The notes under the pieces were generated by a model. The model saw only the letters and a list, made by a program, of their open reading frames with translations, made no database searches and had not been told where the DNA came from. Source: a virus. Taken from it: a stretch of DNA of 46,266 nucleotides. The stretch lies in the IMG/VR virus record IMGVR_UViG_3300044796_000038, positions 1 through 46,266 of that record; one strand, 5' to 3'. Positions 1-8,228 of the stretch are shown piece by piece. The stretch's first letter is position 1; each line of letters begins with the position of its first letter. The translations under genes were made by a program, and so were the position numbers.

Positions 1-148
1 TATCTTCAACAGAACAAAGGAGAAATTTACGCGAAAATGGCTAAACGTAGATCACTAAAAAAGAATGCTATAGCTATTTGGGCGAACGTGAAGAAGATAC
101 AGACGATTTACGCTGAAAGCGTGAGACTAACTAAAGAAACAGGGATCG
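1..148. repeat. Terminal overlap, left copy
   Basis: These bases recur at 46119-46266. Alignment by eye is ungapped with one difference: G at base 22 and A at 46140. The stretch from base 23 to 148 is identical. The copy lies inside one open reading frame that continues in frame from the right end of the window. The simplest reading is the overlap left when a circular or permuted genome is written as a line. A true short direct terminal repeat placed inside a gene is less likely. Confidence 0.9.
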
Positions 149-282
149 AGTATCACGTCGATCACGTTATACCTTTGGTTTCCAAATTCGTTTGCGGCCT
201 GCATTGTGAAGATAATCTCCAAATACTGACCGCCTCCGAAAATTCCACCAAATGTAATAGGTTTAAACCCTATTCATACTAA
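1..282 (+). CDS. HNH endonuclease, C-terminal part (gene crosses the window join)
   Basis: The frame is open from base 1 and is the continuation of the gene starting at 45723, giving about 225 residues when the ends are joined. This part carries the HNH (beta-beta-alpha metal) nuclease signature: a VDHVIPL segment with the Asp-His pair, then EDNLQ with the middle Asn, and a final N-x3-K with the last Asn. Such proteins nick or cut DNA and in phages are often free-standing homing endonucleases. The gene lies on the plus strand between minus-strand capsid and head-completion genes and ends 8 bases from the capsid gene's 3' end. An internal ATG at 37 would give an 81-residue fragment, but the upstream frame is clearly coding. 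Confidence 0.88.
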   Translation, partial: YLQQNKGEIYAKMAKRRSLKKNAIAIWANVKKIQTIYAESVRLTKETGIEYHVDHVIPLVSKFVCGLHCEDNLQILTASENSTKCNRFKPYSY

Positions 283-290
283 TTGTACAT

Positions 291-1403
291 TTATATTCCA
301 GCGTACCGAACAACGGCGTAAGGACGCTTACACATAACGCCTGCTGTGGCGTTTGAGTAGTCTTCCTCGTAGGCTTTGGCAAGCTGCTGGACGCCCAGTA
401 CCATGAATTTCGCTGGTATCGGCTGAATGAATGTCCGTCCGCCATCTGTGGACATGTCATTGATCTTGTCCGCGTACAGGTAGAAAACATTGGTGCTTGA
501 ATGTGCGCTGTTAAGCTGCGGGGCAGAAACAACACGCATCCGTGGGTAAGCGTTACGCATCCAGTCACGAACCGAAATACCGAAATCGGAAGTGGTGGAA
601 AGCCAGTCAACCGAATCGGTCGCAACGGCCAGCGTAAGGTCTACCATTTCAGGGTCAATGGTGTCCTGTGAATTGGTACGCAATGCCACGATCGCGGTAC
701 GAATGTCCTTGCAGATTTCCAGAAAGGTTTTCGTTGACCACAAAGGGGATGCCGACGCGCCATTTGGGACGGTGCCATAGTTCGGCAGGCCCGGATCGTT
801 CAGGAATCCATACGTGTTGTTGTCGCCACTGTTGAAACCGTTGAATCCGACATTGTTACGCTGGATTTCAAGCTCAAGGGCGGCGGCTTCACGCTTCATG
901 CCGGAATCGTCAACGCGCATTCTTGCGGAGCGTGCGGCTTCAAGTACCCCGACTTTCATCCCTTCTTCAAAGCGGATGACGGTACGGTAATTAAAGTTTA
1001 CGTTCCAGCTTGAAAGCGGGACGTTGGTATAGTCACCGTAAGGAACGGCAGTACCGACCCTTTCGAGAATACCCTGGACGACCTGTTCGTCTTCCCATGC
1101 GCCAGTGGTCATAATTCCCACAAGCTCATCAATCTTTCGGGCGGCGGTAATGACGAACACAAAGCCGGGCAGCCATTCCTGCAAGAACTGAACAGGGGTG
1201 GCGACCGATGCCGTGGTGATGGTCGGTTGCAGCGAATCGGCGGCAAAACGGTAATTTGCCATCCGACGCAATGCTGATCCGTCAATACCGTCAAAGCTGA
1301 TACCCAGCTTTTTCAGGCCCTGATACTGTTTGGGGTCGAAATTTTCCAGTGACCGAACGTCCCGCCCCGATAAAAAACTAAGCTCTTTGCTAACTTGATT
1401 CAT
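291..1403 (-). CDS. Major capsid protein, DUF2184 family
   Basis: This 370-residue protein has the pattern of DUF2184 capsid proteins: an N-terminal arm, then a segment on the target phrase EEGMKVGVLEAARSARMRVD near residues 145-165, followed by EREAAA-like helices and a long beta-rich half ending in VMCKRPYAVVRYAGI. DUF2184 proteins adopt the HK97 fold and build the icosahedral shell. It follows the cement and protease genes in the usual head order. The ATG is preceded by AAGGA at a suitable distance. Length matches the family. Identification rests on recognising the family pattern and on gene order, not on a search. Confidence 0.88.
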   Translation of the reverse strand: MNQVSKELSFLSGRDVRSLENFDPKQYQGLKKLGISFDGIDGSALRRMANYRFAADSLQPTITTASVATPVQFLQEWLPGFVFVITAARKIDELVGIMTTGAWEDEQVVQGILERVGTAVPYGDYTNVPLSSWNVNFNYRTVIRFEEGMKVGVLEAARSARMRVDDSGMKREAAALELEIQRNNVGFNGFNSGDNNTYGFLNDPGLPNYGTVPNGASASPLWSTKTFLEICKDIRTAIVALRTNSQDTIDPEMVDLTLAVATDSVDWLSTTSDFGISVRDWMRNAYPRMRVVSAPQLNSAHSSTNVFYLYADKINDMSTDGGRTFIQPIPAKFMVLGVQQLAKAYEEDYSNATAGVMCKRPYAVVRYAGI

Positions 1404-1424
1404 GGTGTCATGTCCTTATCGAGA

Positions 1425-1943
1425 TTAGGTGGGTACGCCCAGGCCTGGGTTGACCTGAATCACTGCAAGCCCCGCACCGCTAACGGTGTACTGGGTCACA
1501 ATGGCATTTGCCCATGACTTGCCGCTGGGCAAGCCTGCGCCGGAGGCCACGGTTTCCAGTGCGCCAGTGGTGTTGTCGTAAACTACCCAGTCGCCAATTG
1601 CAGCGGCCCCGGGCAGTGTCACCACGATAATTCCCATGGACAGCAATTCGCCTTGTGCATAATTCGGCAGTACCAGCGTCGGGGAGAGGGGAGCGCCACC
1701 CGCTGCACCGAAAAGGGCCTGATTCTTTGGATCAACCAGAATCCCGGCGAACCCGAGGGCGCCACCAGAACCAGCCTGTGCAAAGCCCTGTGAAGTCACA
1801 GTGAAGGCAGCCGCGCCGATCACGTTATAGCTGGCTAAAGCCGAATTCAGGGTGTAGGACTGCACGATCGATGGTGCGTCCTGGTATAGTTCCCCGGGAA
1901 CCCCGAAGCCAGTGAAAATCTGTACCGATGACTGGAAACCCAT
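1425..1943 (-). CDS. Head decoration / structural cement protein (Gp24-like)
   Basis: The 172-residue product is rich in Ala, Gly, Val and Thr with almost no Lys or Arg, typical of a small beta-rich capsid cement protein. It resembles the Gp24-type cement proteins that are encoded directly before DUF2184 capsids, with phrases such as GFAGILVDPKNQALFG and GDWVVYDNTTGAL. Such proteins bind the shell exterior and stabilise it after expansion. AAAGGGAG precedes the ATG. The gene sits between protease/scaffold and major capsid genes, 21 bases from the capsid start. The family call is moderate; a virion structural role is strongly implied by position. Confidence 0.72.
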   Translation of the reverse strand: MGFQSSVQIFTGFGVPGELYQDAPSIVQSYTLNSALASYNVIGAAAFTVTSQGFAQAGSGGALGFAGILVDPKNQALFGAAGGAPLSPTLVLPNYAQGELLSMGIIVVTLPGAAAIGDWVVYDNTTGALETVASGAGLPSGKSWANAIVTQYTVSGAGLAVIQVNPGLGVPT

Positions 1944-1944
1944 G

Positions 1945-3327
1945 TTATTTGCTCCCTTTCAGATAGGCGTCAATATCGCTGGATACTGGTGCCTGTGTGT
2001 CCATTGCGCCCTTGACAGGTTCGAGACTCGCACGCGCCCCAGCCAAAAACCCGTTGATGGTGGCTTCTTCGTGTCCGGGCTTGCATGTCAGACCCAGCTT
2101 TTTCACTCCATAGACGACCACTTCGTTCAGGGTCTTTTCGGAATGATCGAAAACGCCGATATGCTGCGAGAGTTTTTCGGCAACCGCATTACGCCGAGAA
2201 ATCTCTTTAAGCAAAGTTTTGGTGCCCATCTTCTTCAGGGCCTGGACTTCTTTGGAAAGCTGCACAAGCTGTGCATCCATACCTTTTTTGTCGGCTGGCT
2301 TTTCCATGTCGCCCGGTTTCAAATCTTTGGCTTCTTTCTTTTCCTCGTCCTCGTCTTCCATCTCTTTTTCGCCGTCGCCGTATTCGTCTTCGACTTCAAA
2401 CTCTTTCACAAAAGAAGCGGGTTTGTTTTCGTCTTTCGCATCGCCTTCTTTCGCTGCCTTCTCGGAATCCTCTTTTTTACCTTCTTCCTCTGCGTCTGCG
2501 CCGTGCATACTTTTCACACGCTCGGCAAGCTCACGCACGGTTTTGCATAATTCTGACAAAGACATTTCTTCGCCTTCGTCTTTGGCCTTGTCTTCGGGAC
2601 GTTTTTCGTCGGGCATTTTTAAATCCTTACTGTCAAAAGTGATCTTTAGATGATCCAGTACGGCCACATCAGACCCCGACCGTCCCTCGTCTACCAGTGC
2701 CAAATGATTCCCGCGTATATTACGCTGAATCGCGTCGTATGGCACCCCGTTGAACATTCCGCTCTCAATATCGTACTCGCACCGATACCCGATTGACAAC
2801 TCTCTTTTTCCGTCTTCTATCATGTCCGCAAGGCGATCGGAAAACACCTTGATGTTGCCCTTCAGGTAGCCATCCTCAAAAAACACATCCTCGCCAATTA
2901 CGCCGTGGATTCCCTTCTGTTCGGCGGGTAGCATCCCCTCGTCCTCCCTGCCCAGCATCGCGTGTTCATCCGTCCACGGCAGCAACCGAAACGACGCGAG
3001 AGTATCGGGATTGTTTAATTCTTCTTCGGGCCGATAGACGTAATATATTTTATCGGGTTCCAGGTCGGCACTGATCTGCGCCCCTGAATAGGGGAAAACC
3101 CCAACCTTGGAAATAGGGTTTCCCTTGATCTCCGCCCAGCCGTTAATATCGTGCTGTCGCGCAGACCCCCCAGAAATATTTTTCTCAGTGTCCAGTCTTT
3201 CATCTTTTGACTTTCTCGCCTCACTCTCTGCAATCGCTATACTCTGTTTCTCCGGGTGTCCCGCATGACGCAATTCTGCGATGTTTGCGCTGATCGCCTT
3301 CTGACTTGACCCTTGCTGTAATGGCAT
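1945..3327 (-). CDS. Prohead protease fused to scaffold-like tail, DUF2213
   Basis: This 460-residue protein has three parts. Residues 1-45 form a basic module ([19 protein letters not shown]) that in many phages is encoded as a separate short protein. Residues 60-225 match DUF2213, an S78-type prohead protease: candidate catalytic His122 (TDEHAMLG) and Ser178 (ELSIGYR), followed by [13 protein letters not shown]. Residues 230-400 are extremely charged ([21 protein letters not shown]) and probably act as the internal scaffold. The protein would sit inside the prohead and cleave head proteins during maturation. GGGAGGGA precedes the ATG. The His/Ser assignment is inferred from the family pattern. 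Confidence 0.85.
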   Translation of the reverse strand: MPLQQGSSQKAISANIAELRHAGHPEKQSIAIAESEARKSKDERLDTEKNISGGSARQHDINGWAEIKGNPISKVGVFPYSGAQISADLEPDKIYYVYRPEEELNNPDTLASFRLLPWTDEHAMLGREDEGMLPAEQKGIHGVIGEDVFFEDGYLKGNIKVFSDRLADMIEDGKRELSIGYRCEYDIESGMFNGVPYDAIQRNIRGNHLALVDEGRSGSDVAVLDHLKITFDSKDLKMPDEKRPEDKAKDEGEEMSLSELCKTVRELAERVKSMHGADAEEEGKKEDSEKAAKEGDAKDENKPASFVKEFEVEDEYGDGEKEMEDEDEEKKEAKDLKPGDMEKPADKKGMDAQLVQLSKEVQALKKMGTKTLLKEISRRNAVAEKLSQHIGVFDHSEKTLNEVVVYGVKKLGLTCKPGHEEATINGFLAGARASLEPVKGAMDTQAPVSSDIDAYLKGSK

Positions 3328-3339
3328 TGTCGTCCCTCC

Positions 3340-4221
3340 CTATTCCTCAAATCTCACAACGGCTTTCATCACGCACTTGCAGTTTACCGGGGTTCCCGGC
3401 AATCCCCTGTCGGCTTCAGGCACGCCCAGCGCCGCCTGTTCTTCGTGTAGATTCTCGAAACTGAAAATTTCACCACTGATTTTGATATGCGACGCCCGGG
3501 GGTGCTGGCCTCCGCCACTATGTATCCACTCAAACTGTTTGACCCCATGGGACTGCATCCGTAGCTTGTTGATCGAATTGTACGCCTTCCGGGTCTGGTC
3601 AAGTGCAAGATTTCTCGCTCGCCGGTCGGTCTGTCCGTCATATTTGCGAATCTCCGGAATCAGGTCGGCAATCCCGGCACCTGCCGTGATTGACCGCATG
3701 ACCGATCCGGTTACCTTCGTGAAATACTCCGACGGTATGGATTTGATCAGCGAGACATTCTCGGCAATCGATGCACGCACCACGTCTTCCATGCCTTCCG
3801 GCACGTTGCTGGTCTTGAGGGACAGGCCGCCGCTTAACTGCTTCAGGCTGGCGTGTAGTGATGCCGCGCTGCTGCGTTCGGCCTGATATACCATGCGTTC
3901 GGCGTAGGGTTCGGCCTTCGCTGCGAATAGCCCCTCAAACTTGCGTGTCAATTTCCCCATCAGGCGTTTTGCCAGTACGGATATGCTGGCGGCGTCCATG
4001 GCGGAGGCTTCTTTCTGCTGGTCGAAATAGGATTCCGAAATCTGACCGTTAAACAACCGGGTGACCTGTGCCTTTGTTTCGTCGGTCATGTCACGCACCA
4101 GCCGGTTCAGTGCCCGGACATACCGCAATTGCTGGGCGGCATTGTAGTACAACGCCTTACCCTGCAAGGTCGTTTCCCGGTTTTTGATCCATCGCTTTCG
4201 TTTTTCGGACAAACGCAACAC
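3340..4221 (-). CDS. Minor head protein, phage Mu gpF-like
   Basis: The 293-residue product has the C-terminal signature of the Mu gpF / SPP1 gp7 head morphogenesis family: PRASHIKISGEIF at about residue 240 and GTPVNCKCVMKAVV near the end, with the paired cysteines of the NCKC motif. These proteins are present in few copies in the head, bind the portal and help assembly or DNA delivery. It starts with GTG one base after the portal stop, and the GAGGGGG just before the portal stop serves as its ribosome site, so the two are probably translationally coupled. Confidence 0.85.
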   Translation of the reverse strand: MLRLSEKRKRWIKNRETTLQGKALYYNAAQQLRYVRALNRLVRDMTDETKAQVTRLFNGQISESYFDQQKEASAMDAASISVLAKRLMGKLTRKFEGLFAAKAEPYAERMVYQAERSSAASLHASLKQLSGGLSLKTSNVPEGMEDVVRASIAENVSLIKSIPSEYFTKVTGSVMRSITAGAGIADLIPEIRKYDGQTDRRARNLALDQTRKAYNSINKLRMQSHGVKQFEWIHSGGGQHPRASHIKISGEIFSFENLHEEQAALGVPEADRGLPGTPVNCKCVMKAVVRFEE

Positions 4222-4222
4222 G

Positions 4223-5704
4223 TCACGCCCCCTCGGGATCGCTTAATTCTTTCTCGGGCATTTCGTCGTCTATCCCGGTATACCCACTCACAGGGTCGTT
4301 GATGATGCGGTTGCGCTCGTCCATGCCGTCAATTGCGCCGGACTGCATCAGGATTGCCCCTGTTTCCGCCTTCATCTTGTTAAGCTCGGCCTGTTCTTTC
4401 GCCGTCATTGCATCGAGCGAATTCCACTCGATCGAGGTCTCGAATGGTGCAATTTTGTACTTCGGCGCTATCTCGGAGCGGATCAGTAACAGGTGATGCC
4501 GTTCCAGCAACGGGGAGAGGTCGTGATACTGGATGCTTTCCAATTCTTCGTGGTAATTGGATTCCTCGTACTCACCTGTCGAATTGAAGCCTTTGGGGGT
4601 GGTTCCGAGCAATTTCGTGGCCGGGACGTTGGCGGCAGCCGCGACAAGCTGGTACTGGGTCATAATCACGGCGTCCAGGTCGGTCAACGACGTATCGAAC
4701 TCGATCATGTCGTCTTCACGGTCGATAAACTTTATCCCGTAATTGTCACGGTTTGCGACCCAACGCGCCATTTGCTGTGCGAACTCGGGTTCGTTCGCCA
4801 GCCCTTGCGCGAGGTCTGTTTTATAAATGTCCATTCGTTTCGTCAACACCAGCATGGGCGCTTCGTTCGCGGTGCGCTCGGCAGCATAGACCCGTTCGTA
4901 TATTTTCTGGGGAATCGGGATACCGCCGTATATGTAGGTCGGTTTCAGAATGTCCGCGACTTCTTCCGTCTTGAATATGACCAAATGCGAACGGTGAACC
5001 AGTAGCCCGTTGATCATCCACCACGTTGGTTCATAAAAATTGATGCTTGCCGGATCGCCTGCGGCCTTGTCGTCAAGCTGGGGAGTAATCCAGTACGGGT
5101 CGATCTGGGAAATACCCTTATACGACCCCGGTTTTATCCCGTCCGGATTAAAGGGTTTCTTGTAGTAGTCTGCGGGGTTGTCTGTCTCAATAATGAACAT
5201 AGCGACCCGGATTCCGAAAACACGCCCCATTTGTACAAATTCGATCAGGTTTTTGTTGACCTTGTATTTCAGGTCAAGTTTACGGATTTCGTCCATAATT
5301 TTCGGATCGACTTCGGTTCCGTCATCGACGGTGATCTCATAGCCATTGCGGGTGGCGTCCTTGGCAGGCATAAGGCAGGCTTTCGACACCAGCCAGTTTT
5401 GTGCCATCAATGCCGCGAACTGGTAACCGATAAACGACTGGGACGAATACCAGAGACTTTGCGCCGTCGGTACGACCCACGATCCGCCATACTGACTTTT
5501 GACGCTTAACTGGTTGTCCATTGCGAAACCCGGACGGGCAGCCTCAATGGGTTTCAGCGCGTCCTTGAAATTTCCGGCCCATGCCTGTTCGAGCAATGCC
5601 ATCTGACTCGAACGCATGTCGTCAGTGCTGAATACCTGCCGGGGGCGTTCCTTCTTTTCAGGCTCCGGGGATGCTGCGCTTTTACGTTTCCATAGGTTCC
5701 ACAC
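4223..5704 (-). CDS. Portal protein, DUF1073 family
   Basis: The product of 493 residues is a DUF1073-type portal, the dodecameric ring at the head vertex through which DNA passes. Recognisable segments are [30 protein letters not shown] and the later [20 protein letters not shown], all typical of this family. The frame extends to an ATG at 5740, but the better start is GTG at 5704, because AAGGGGG lies exactly seven bases upstream while the ATG has no such site. With this start the gene overlaps the terminase by 23 bases. The 505-residue version remains possible. Confidence 0.9.
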   Translation of the reverse strand: MWNLWKRKSAASPEPEKKERPRQVFSTDDMRSSQMALLEQAWAGNFKDALKPIEAARPGFAMDNQLSVKSQYGGSWVVPTAQSLWYSSQSFIGYQFAALMAQNWLVSKACLMPAKDATRNGYEITVDDGTEVDPKIMDEIRKLDLKYKVNKNLIEFVQMGRVFGIRVAMFIIETDNPADYYKKPFNPDGIKPGSYKGISQIDPYWITPQLDDKAAGDPASINFYEPTWWMINGLLVHRSHLVIFKTEEVADILKPTYIYGGIPIPQKIYERVYAAERTANEAPMLVLTKRMDIYKTDLAQGLANEPEFAQQMARWVANRDNYGIKFIDREDDMIEFDTSLTDLDAVIMTQYQLVAAAANVPATKLLGTTPKGFNSTGEYEESNYHEELESIQYHDLSPLLERHHLLLIRSEIAPKYKIAPFETSIEWNSLDAMTAKEQAELNKMKAETGAILMQSGAIDGMDERNRIINDPVSGYTGIDDEMPEKELSDPEGA

Positions 5705-7319
5705 TGAAAAACCCCCTTGCAATCCGTGGTTGTGGTGCAAACGCTATCATAACCGCGTCTGCTGCGTTAGGCGAACGCCCTCCGTCGGGTATTTTGTCAA
5801 TGACCAGCTTGCCGACGGAATTCTGGGAATACGTCGGCTGTGACAATTCACTGACCAATTTGCGAAAGTCGGTGATGCTGCTGGAAATCGAGATAATATC
5901 GTCCGGGTTGTAGGGGAGTTTTTCAATAACGGCACGATATGTGTACTGGAAGCGACGACGCAATGACCACCACGCCTGCGCCTTGGCATTGTGGAAAAAA
6001 TCCTCATTCGTCCGGCCCTTCTCCCGGTCGCGGTGTTCTCCACTGTGAAGAAACGGATTGCCTTCGGGATTGACTACCGCCCCCGACCCCCGGAACGGCT
6101 CAAACTTTATGCTCCGCTGTCGGTTAGCGATGCGTCGATTGTTAATTGTTCGTGCATCACCACGCGCCCCGGCTCCGAGACCATCCGCATCATAATCAAC
6201 GCGAGGATAATCAAGCAGGTCGCATAGATTAAAAACCTTTTCAATGCTGGCATATATGTCCCCGCCTTTCCCTGACCATAGTTCGAGGTACTCAATGAGG
6301 ATACCATAGCGCCCACAGTAGCAATTTTTATCCACCCCCTCGTCGGCTATATCAAGGCCGACTTTCCTGACTCCTGTGGGGGTTATCCCCAGCTTGACAT
6401 GCGCGTCAACGGCAGCACTGACCCACGCGGCGGGAATCAACACACCTTCCATCGACGCCGTATAGTCGAGGTCGATTTCCTGTGCTATGACAACCGGGTC
6501 GTCAATGTCGTGGCATGTCTTCTGGTACCACTCGTCGTCCTTCCGGGGATCGTCGCGCCAGTGAAACGTGAACACGTCCACCTTGTTGCCGAACCGTTTA
6601 CGGGCAAAGGGGTTATTCATGCCACGGGGGGTGCTGAGGTCAATACGGCAATTCGTGGTGTTTGACAGCGACGCCTCGATAAGCTCCGGGCGCGGAAGCC
6701 ATGCCGATTCGTCCACCATATAAATTGAGGTACGCGCACCGCGCCCGATACCGTCGCCACTCTCTCCGGCAATAACCGACTGACTGTCGGGGAACTCGAT
6801 ACGCATGTACGGCGCGTGTTTCTTCGCGTCCCACTTGCCACGGAACTCGACCGGCAATAGCGAAATGTACTGTCGGGCTTTGTATAGCAGGGATTTCGGA
6901 TCGCCTTTCGTATCGACGTATTCCTCTTTTCGGGAACCAACGCCGATTGACATTCCGTCGTAAAATAAACAGAGGGTAGAGGCCGTGGCCATGAACAGCC
7001 ATGACATGCCCATGTCGCGGGATTTTTCGATCAGGCCCGGTTTCTGGGATTTCCAGTGGTCAAGAAGCCATTGCACCCATTCTTCCTGCTTCTCGAACAG
7101 AAGAAACGGAACGATTGCAGGCAAGCCGCGCTCGACGTTTCTGGGGTCGGCAGTCACACCCCAGTCGATGATGAACTGTGCGGGGTTGTCCTTATAGAAT
7201 CGGCGTAAACCCGGAAGGCAATCAGGGTTTTTCCGTATACGTTGCAGCCTTTCCGCCCGCCATTGAAACACTGAAATATAATCGGGGTTCCTGAAGTCGA
7301 ACGGAAAGGGCAACGGCAT
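5682..7319 (-). CDS. terL: Terminase large subunit
   Basis: This 545-residue protein is the DNA-packaging motor and nuclease. The Walker A-like motif KSRDMGMSW is at 99-107, the Walker B VDES at 202-205, and the coupling motif STPRG at 229-233. The RNase H-like nuclease starts with VGLDIADEG near 320 (Asp323), followed by [10 protein letters not shown] further on. It would assemble on the portal, hydrolyse ATP to pump DNA, and cut concatemers. The start is ATG three bases after the stop of the preceding small gene, with only a weak ribosome site, which suggests coupling. It is about 6.6 kb away from the small subunit gene. Confidence 0.95.
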   Translation of the reverse strand: MPLPFPFDFRNPDYISVFQWRAERLQRIRKNPDCLPGLRRFYKDNPAQFIIDWGVTADPRNVERGLPAIVPFLLFEKQEEWVQWLLDHWKSQKPGLIEKSRDMGMSWLFMATASTLCLFYDGMSIGVGSRKEEYVDTKGDPKSLLYKARQYISLLPVEFRGKWDAKKHAPYMRIEFPDSQSVIAGESGDGIGRGARTSIYMVDESAWLPRPELIEASLSNTTNCRIDLSTPRGMNNPFARKRFGNKVDVFTFHWRDDPRKDDEWYQKTCHDIDDPVVIAQEIDLDYTASMEGVLIPAAWVSAAVDAHVKLGITPTGVRKVGLDIADEGVDKNCYCGRYGILIEYLELWSGKGGDIYASIEKVFNLCDLLDYPRVDYDADGLGAGARGDARTINNRRIANRQRSIKFEPFRGSGAVVNPEGNPFLHSGEHRDREKGRTNEDFFHNAKAQAWWSLRRRFQYTYRAVIEKLPYNPDDIISISSSITDFRKLVSELSQPTYSQNSVGKLVIDKIPDGGRSPNAADAVMIAFAPQPRIARGFFSVEPMET

Positions 7320-7322
7320 ACT

Positions 7323-7733
7323 TTACGCTGCGGCTTCTGAATCTTCGGCTGGGGCGGTCGCTGTTTCAAGCTCCCCCTCCAATGACGCTACCTTGGCATT
7401 GAGGTCAGCATTCTGGGCAGTCAGCATGGCCACCTGTTTGGTGAGGTCGGCTACCTGTTCCTGTGCCTTGGCAAGATCGGACGTTAATGTGCCGTTTTGT
7501 ACGTTAAGCTGGACGATCTGCTGAGACTGTTCGTTGTTTTGCTTTTGGTGAAGAATAGTCGCGGCTCTCAAATTGAGATTGGCGTTTATCACTTCGCCGA
7601 TCATCTGGTTCGATGATTGATTCTTTGCCATCTCTACATTGAGCGCGTCTTGGACTTTCGCAAGCTCGGCTTTTGCTGCGCCCAACTCCGCATCGACTGC
7701 GGCTACTTCTTCGACTTTGGGTGTATCTGTCAT
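7323..7733 (-). CDS. Small coiled-coil protein, unknown function
   Basis: The 136-residue product is acidic and almost entirely helical: Ala, Glu, Gln, Leu and Asn rich, with heptad-like Leu/Val spacing from about residue 15 to 125 (for example VADLTKQVAMLTAQNADLN). No known domain is recognised. It is encoded immediately upstream of the large terminase with a three-base gap, and its leader AAGGAAAACCGAAA before ATG is nearly the same as those of two other genes here. A structural, scaffold or spanin-like role can be imagined, but the sequence has no signal peptide or membrane helix. Confidence 0.75.
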   Translation of the reverse strand: MTDTPKVEEVAAVDAELGAAKAELAKVQDALNVEMAKNQSSNQMIGEVINANLNLRAATILHQKQNNEQSQQIVQLNVQNGTLTSDLAKAQEQVADLTKQVAMLTAQNADLNAKVASLEGELETATAPAEDSEAAA

Positions 7734-7748
7734 TTTCGGTTTTCCTTA

Positions 7749-7988
7749 TTAACTGGCAGCGGGTTCAACGGGTGCGGAAGGAGCGACGGCAGCCTGTTCG
7801 CTGGCAATCAGACCCTTCACGACGTACATGGCGACCTGTTCAAGCGAAGTAAAGGCCAACGCCATGTTGCGACTTGCAACGCTTCCGATCAACGCCTCAA
7901 GCGCGGCAAATGCGCCCTCAACATCTGCAAGCAGTGCGGAGTTTGCGGGGGAAAGTAATGCTTCCAAATCTTTTAAAATGACTGACAT
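7749..7988 (-). CDS. Small helical protein, unknown function
   Basis: The 79-residue product is alanine rich and helical (ALLADVEGAFAALEALIGS) with a Pro/Ala tail. The frame opens further upstream, but the ATG at 7988 is chosen because AAGGAAAACCAAA stands directly before it, the same leader seen for the next gene down. No family is recognised. It pairs with the downstream coiled-coil gene, 15 bases away, so the two may act together. Confidence 0.7.
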   Translation of the reverse strand: MSVILKDLEALLSPANSALLADVEGAFAALEALIGSVASRNMALAFTSLEQVAMYVVKGLIASEQAAVAPSAPVEPAAS

Positions 7989-8046
7989 TTTGGTTTTCCT
8001 TCGGTAGTATTGCCTATGGATCGTTATCACTATGGGAGATTATAGA

Positions 8047-8142
8047 ATGTACTGGATTATTGCAATACCTGCGGTATGGTTCGTCAGCGTAATAGCTGCG
8101 GGAATGTGGGCAACCCACACAATGCACGATCGCTTCCCATGA
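8047..8142 (+). CDS. 31-residue membrane microprotein (candidate)
   Basis: ATG at 8047 opens a 31-residue frame whose first two thirds form one membrane helix (YWIIAIPAVWFVSVIAAGMW) followed by a short polar tail. GGGAG lies about nine bases before the ATG. The stop overlaps the start of the next plus-strand frame as ATGA. It sits on the opposite strand to the surrounding late genes in a stretch of about 235 bases with no convincing minus-strand gene. Holin-like or other lysis roles are possible but unproven. Confidence 0.45.
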   Translation: MYWIIAIPAVWFVSVIAAGMWATHTMHDRFP

Positions 8143-8228
8143 TTGACGGAATCGTGCTGGGAATACTGGGGATTGGCATTCTGGTATTCGTGCTGGTCGT
8201 CGGTCTGCTTTGGCATTGCGTCCACTAA
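8139..8228 (+). CDS. 29-residue membrane microprotein (candidate)
   Basis: This frame begins at the ATGA overlap with the previous one and encodes 29 residues that are nearly all membrane helix (GIVLGILGIGILVFVLVVGL) with a WHCVH tail. Its TAA lies inside the stop of the convergent fibre gene, where four bases (8225-8228) serve both genes. Coupled translation with the upstream microprotein is likely if either is real. No family is recognised. Confidence 0.45.
   Translation: MIDGIVLGILGIGILVFVLVVGLLWHCVH

Noticed and set aside
1-148. Genuine short direct terminal repeat as packaging end
   Set aside because: The repeat lies within one continuous gene and matches what a linearised circular sequence would show; nothing else marks a physical end.
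5705-5740. ATG at 5740 as the portal start
   Set aside because: The extra 12 residues lie inside the terminase gene without a ribosome site, while GTG at 5704 has AAGGGGG at ideal distance.
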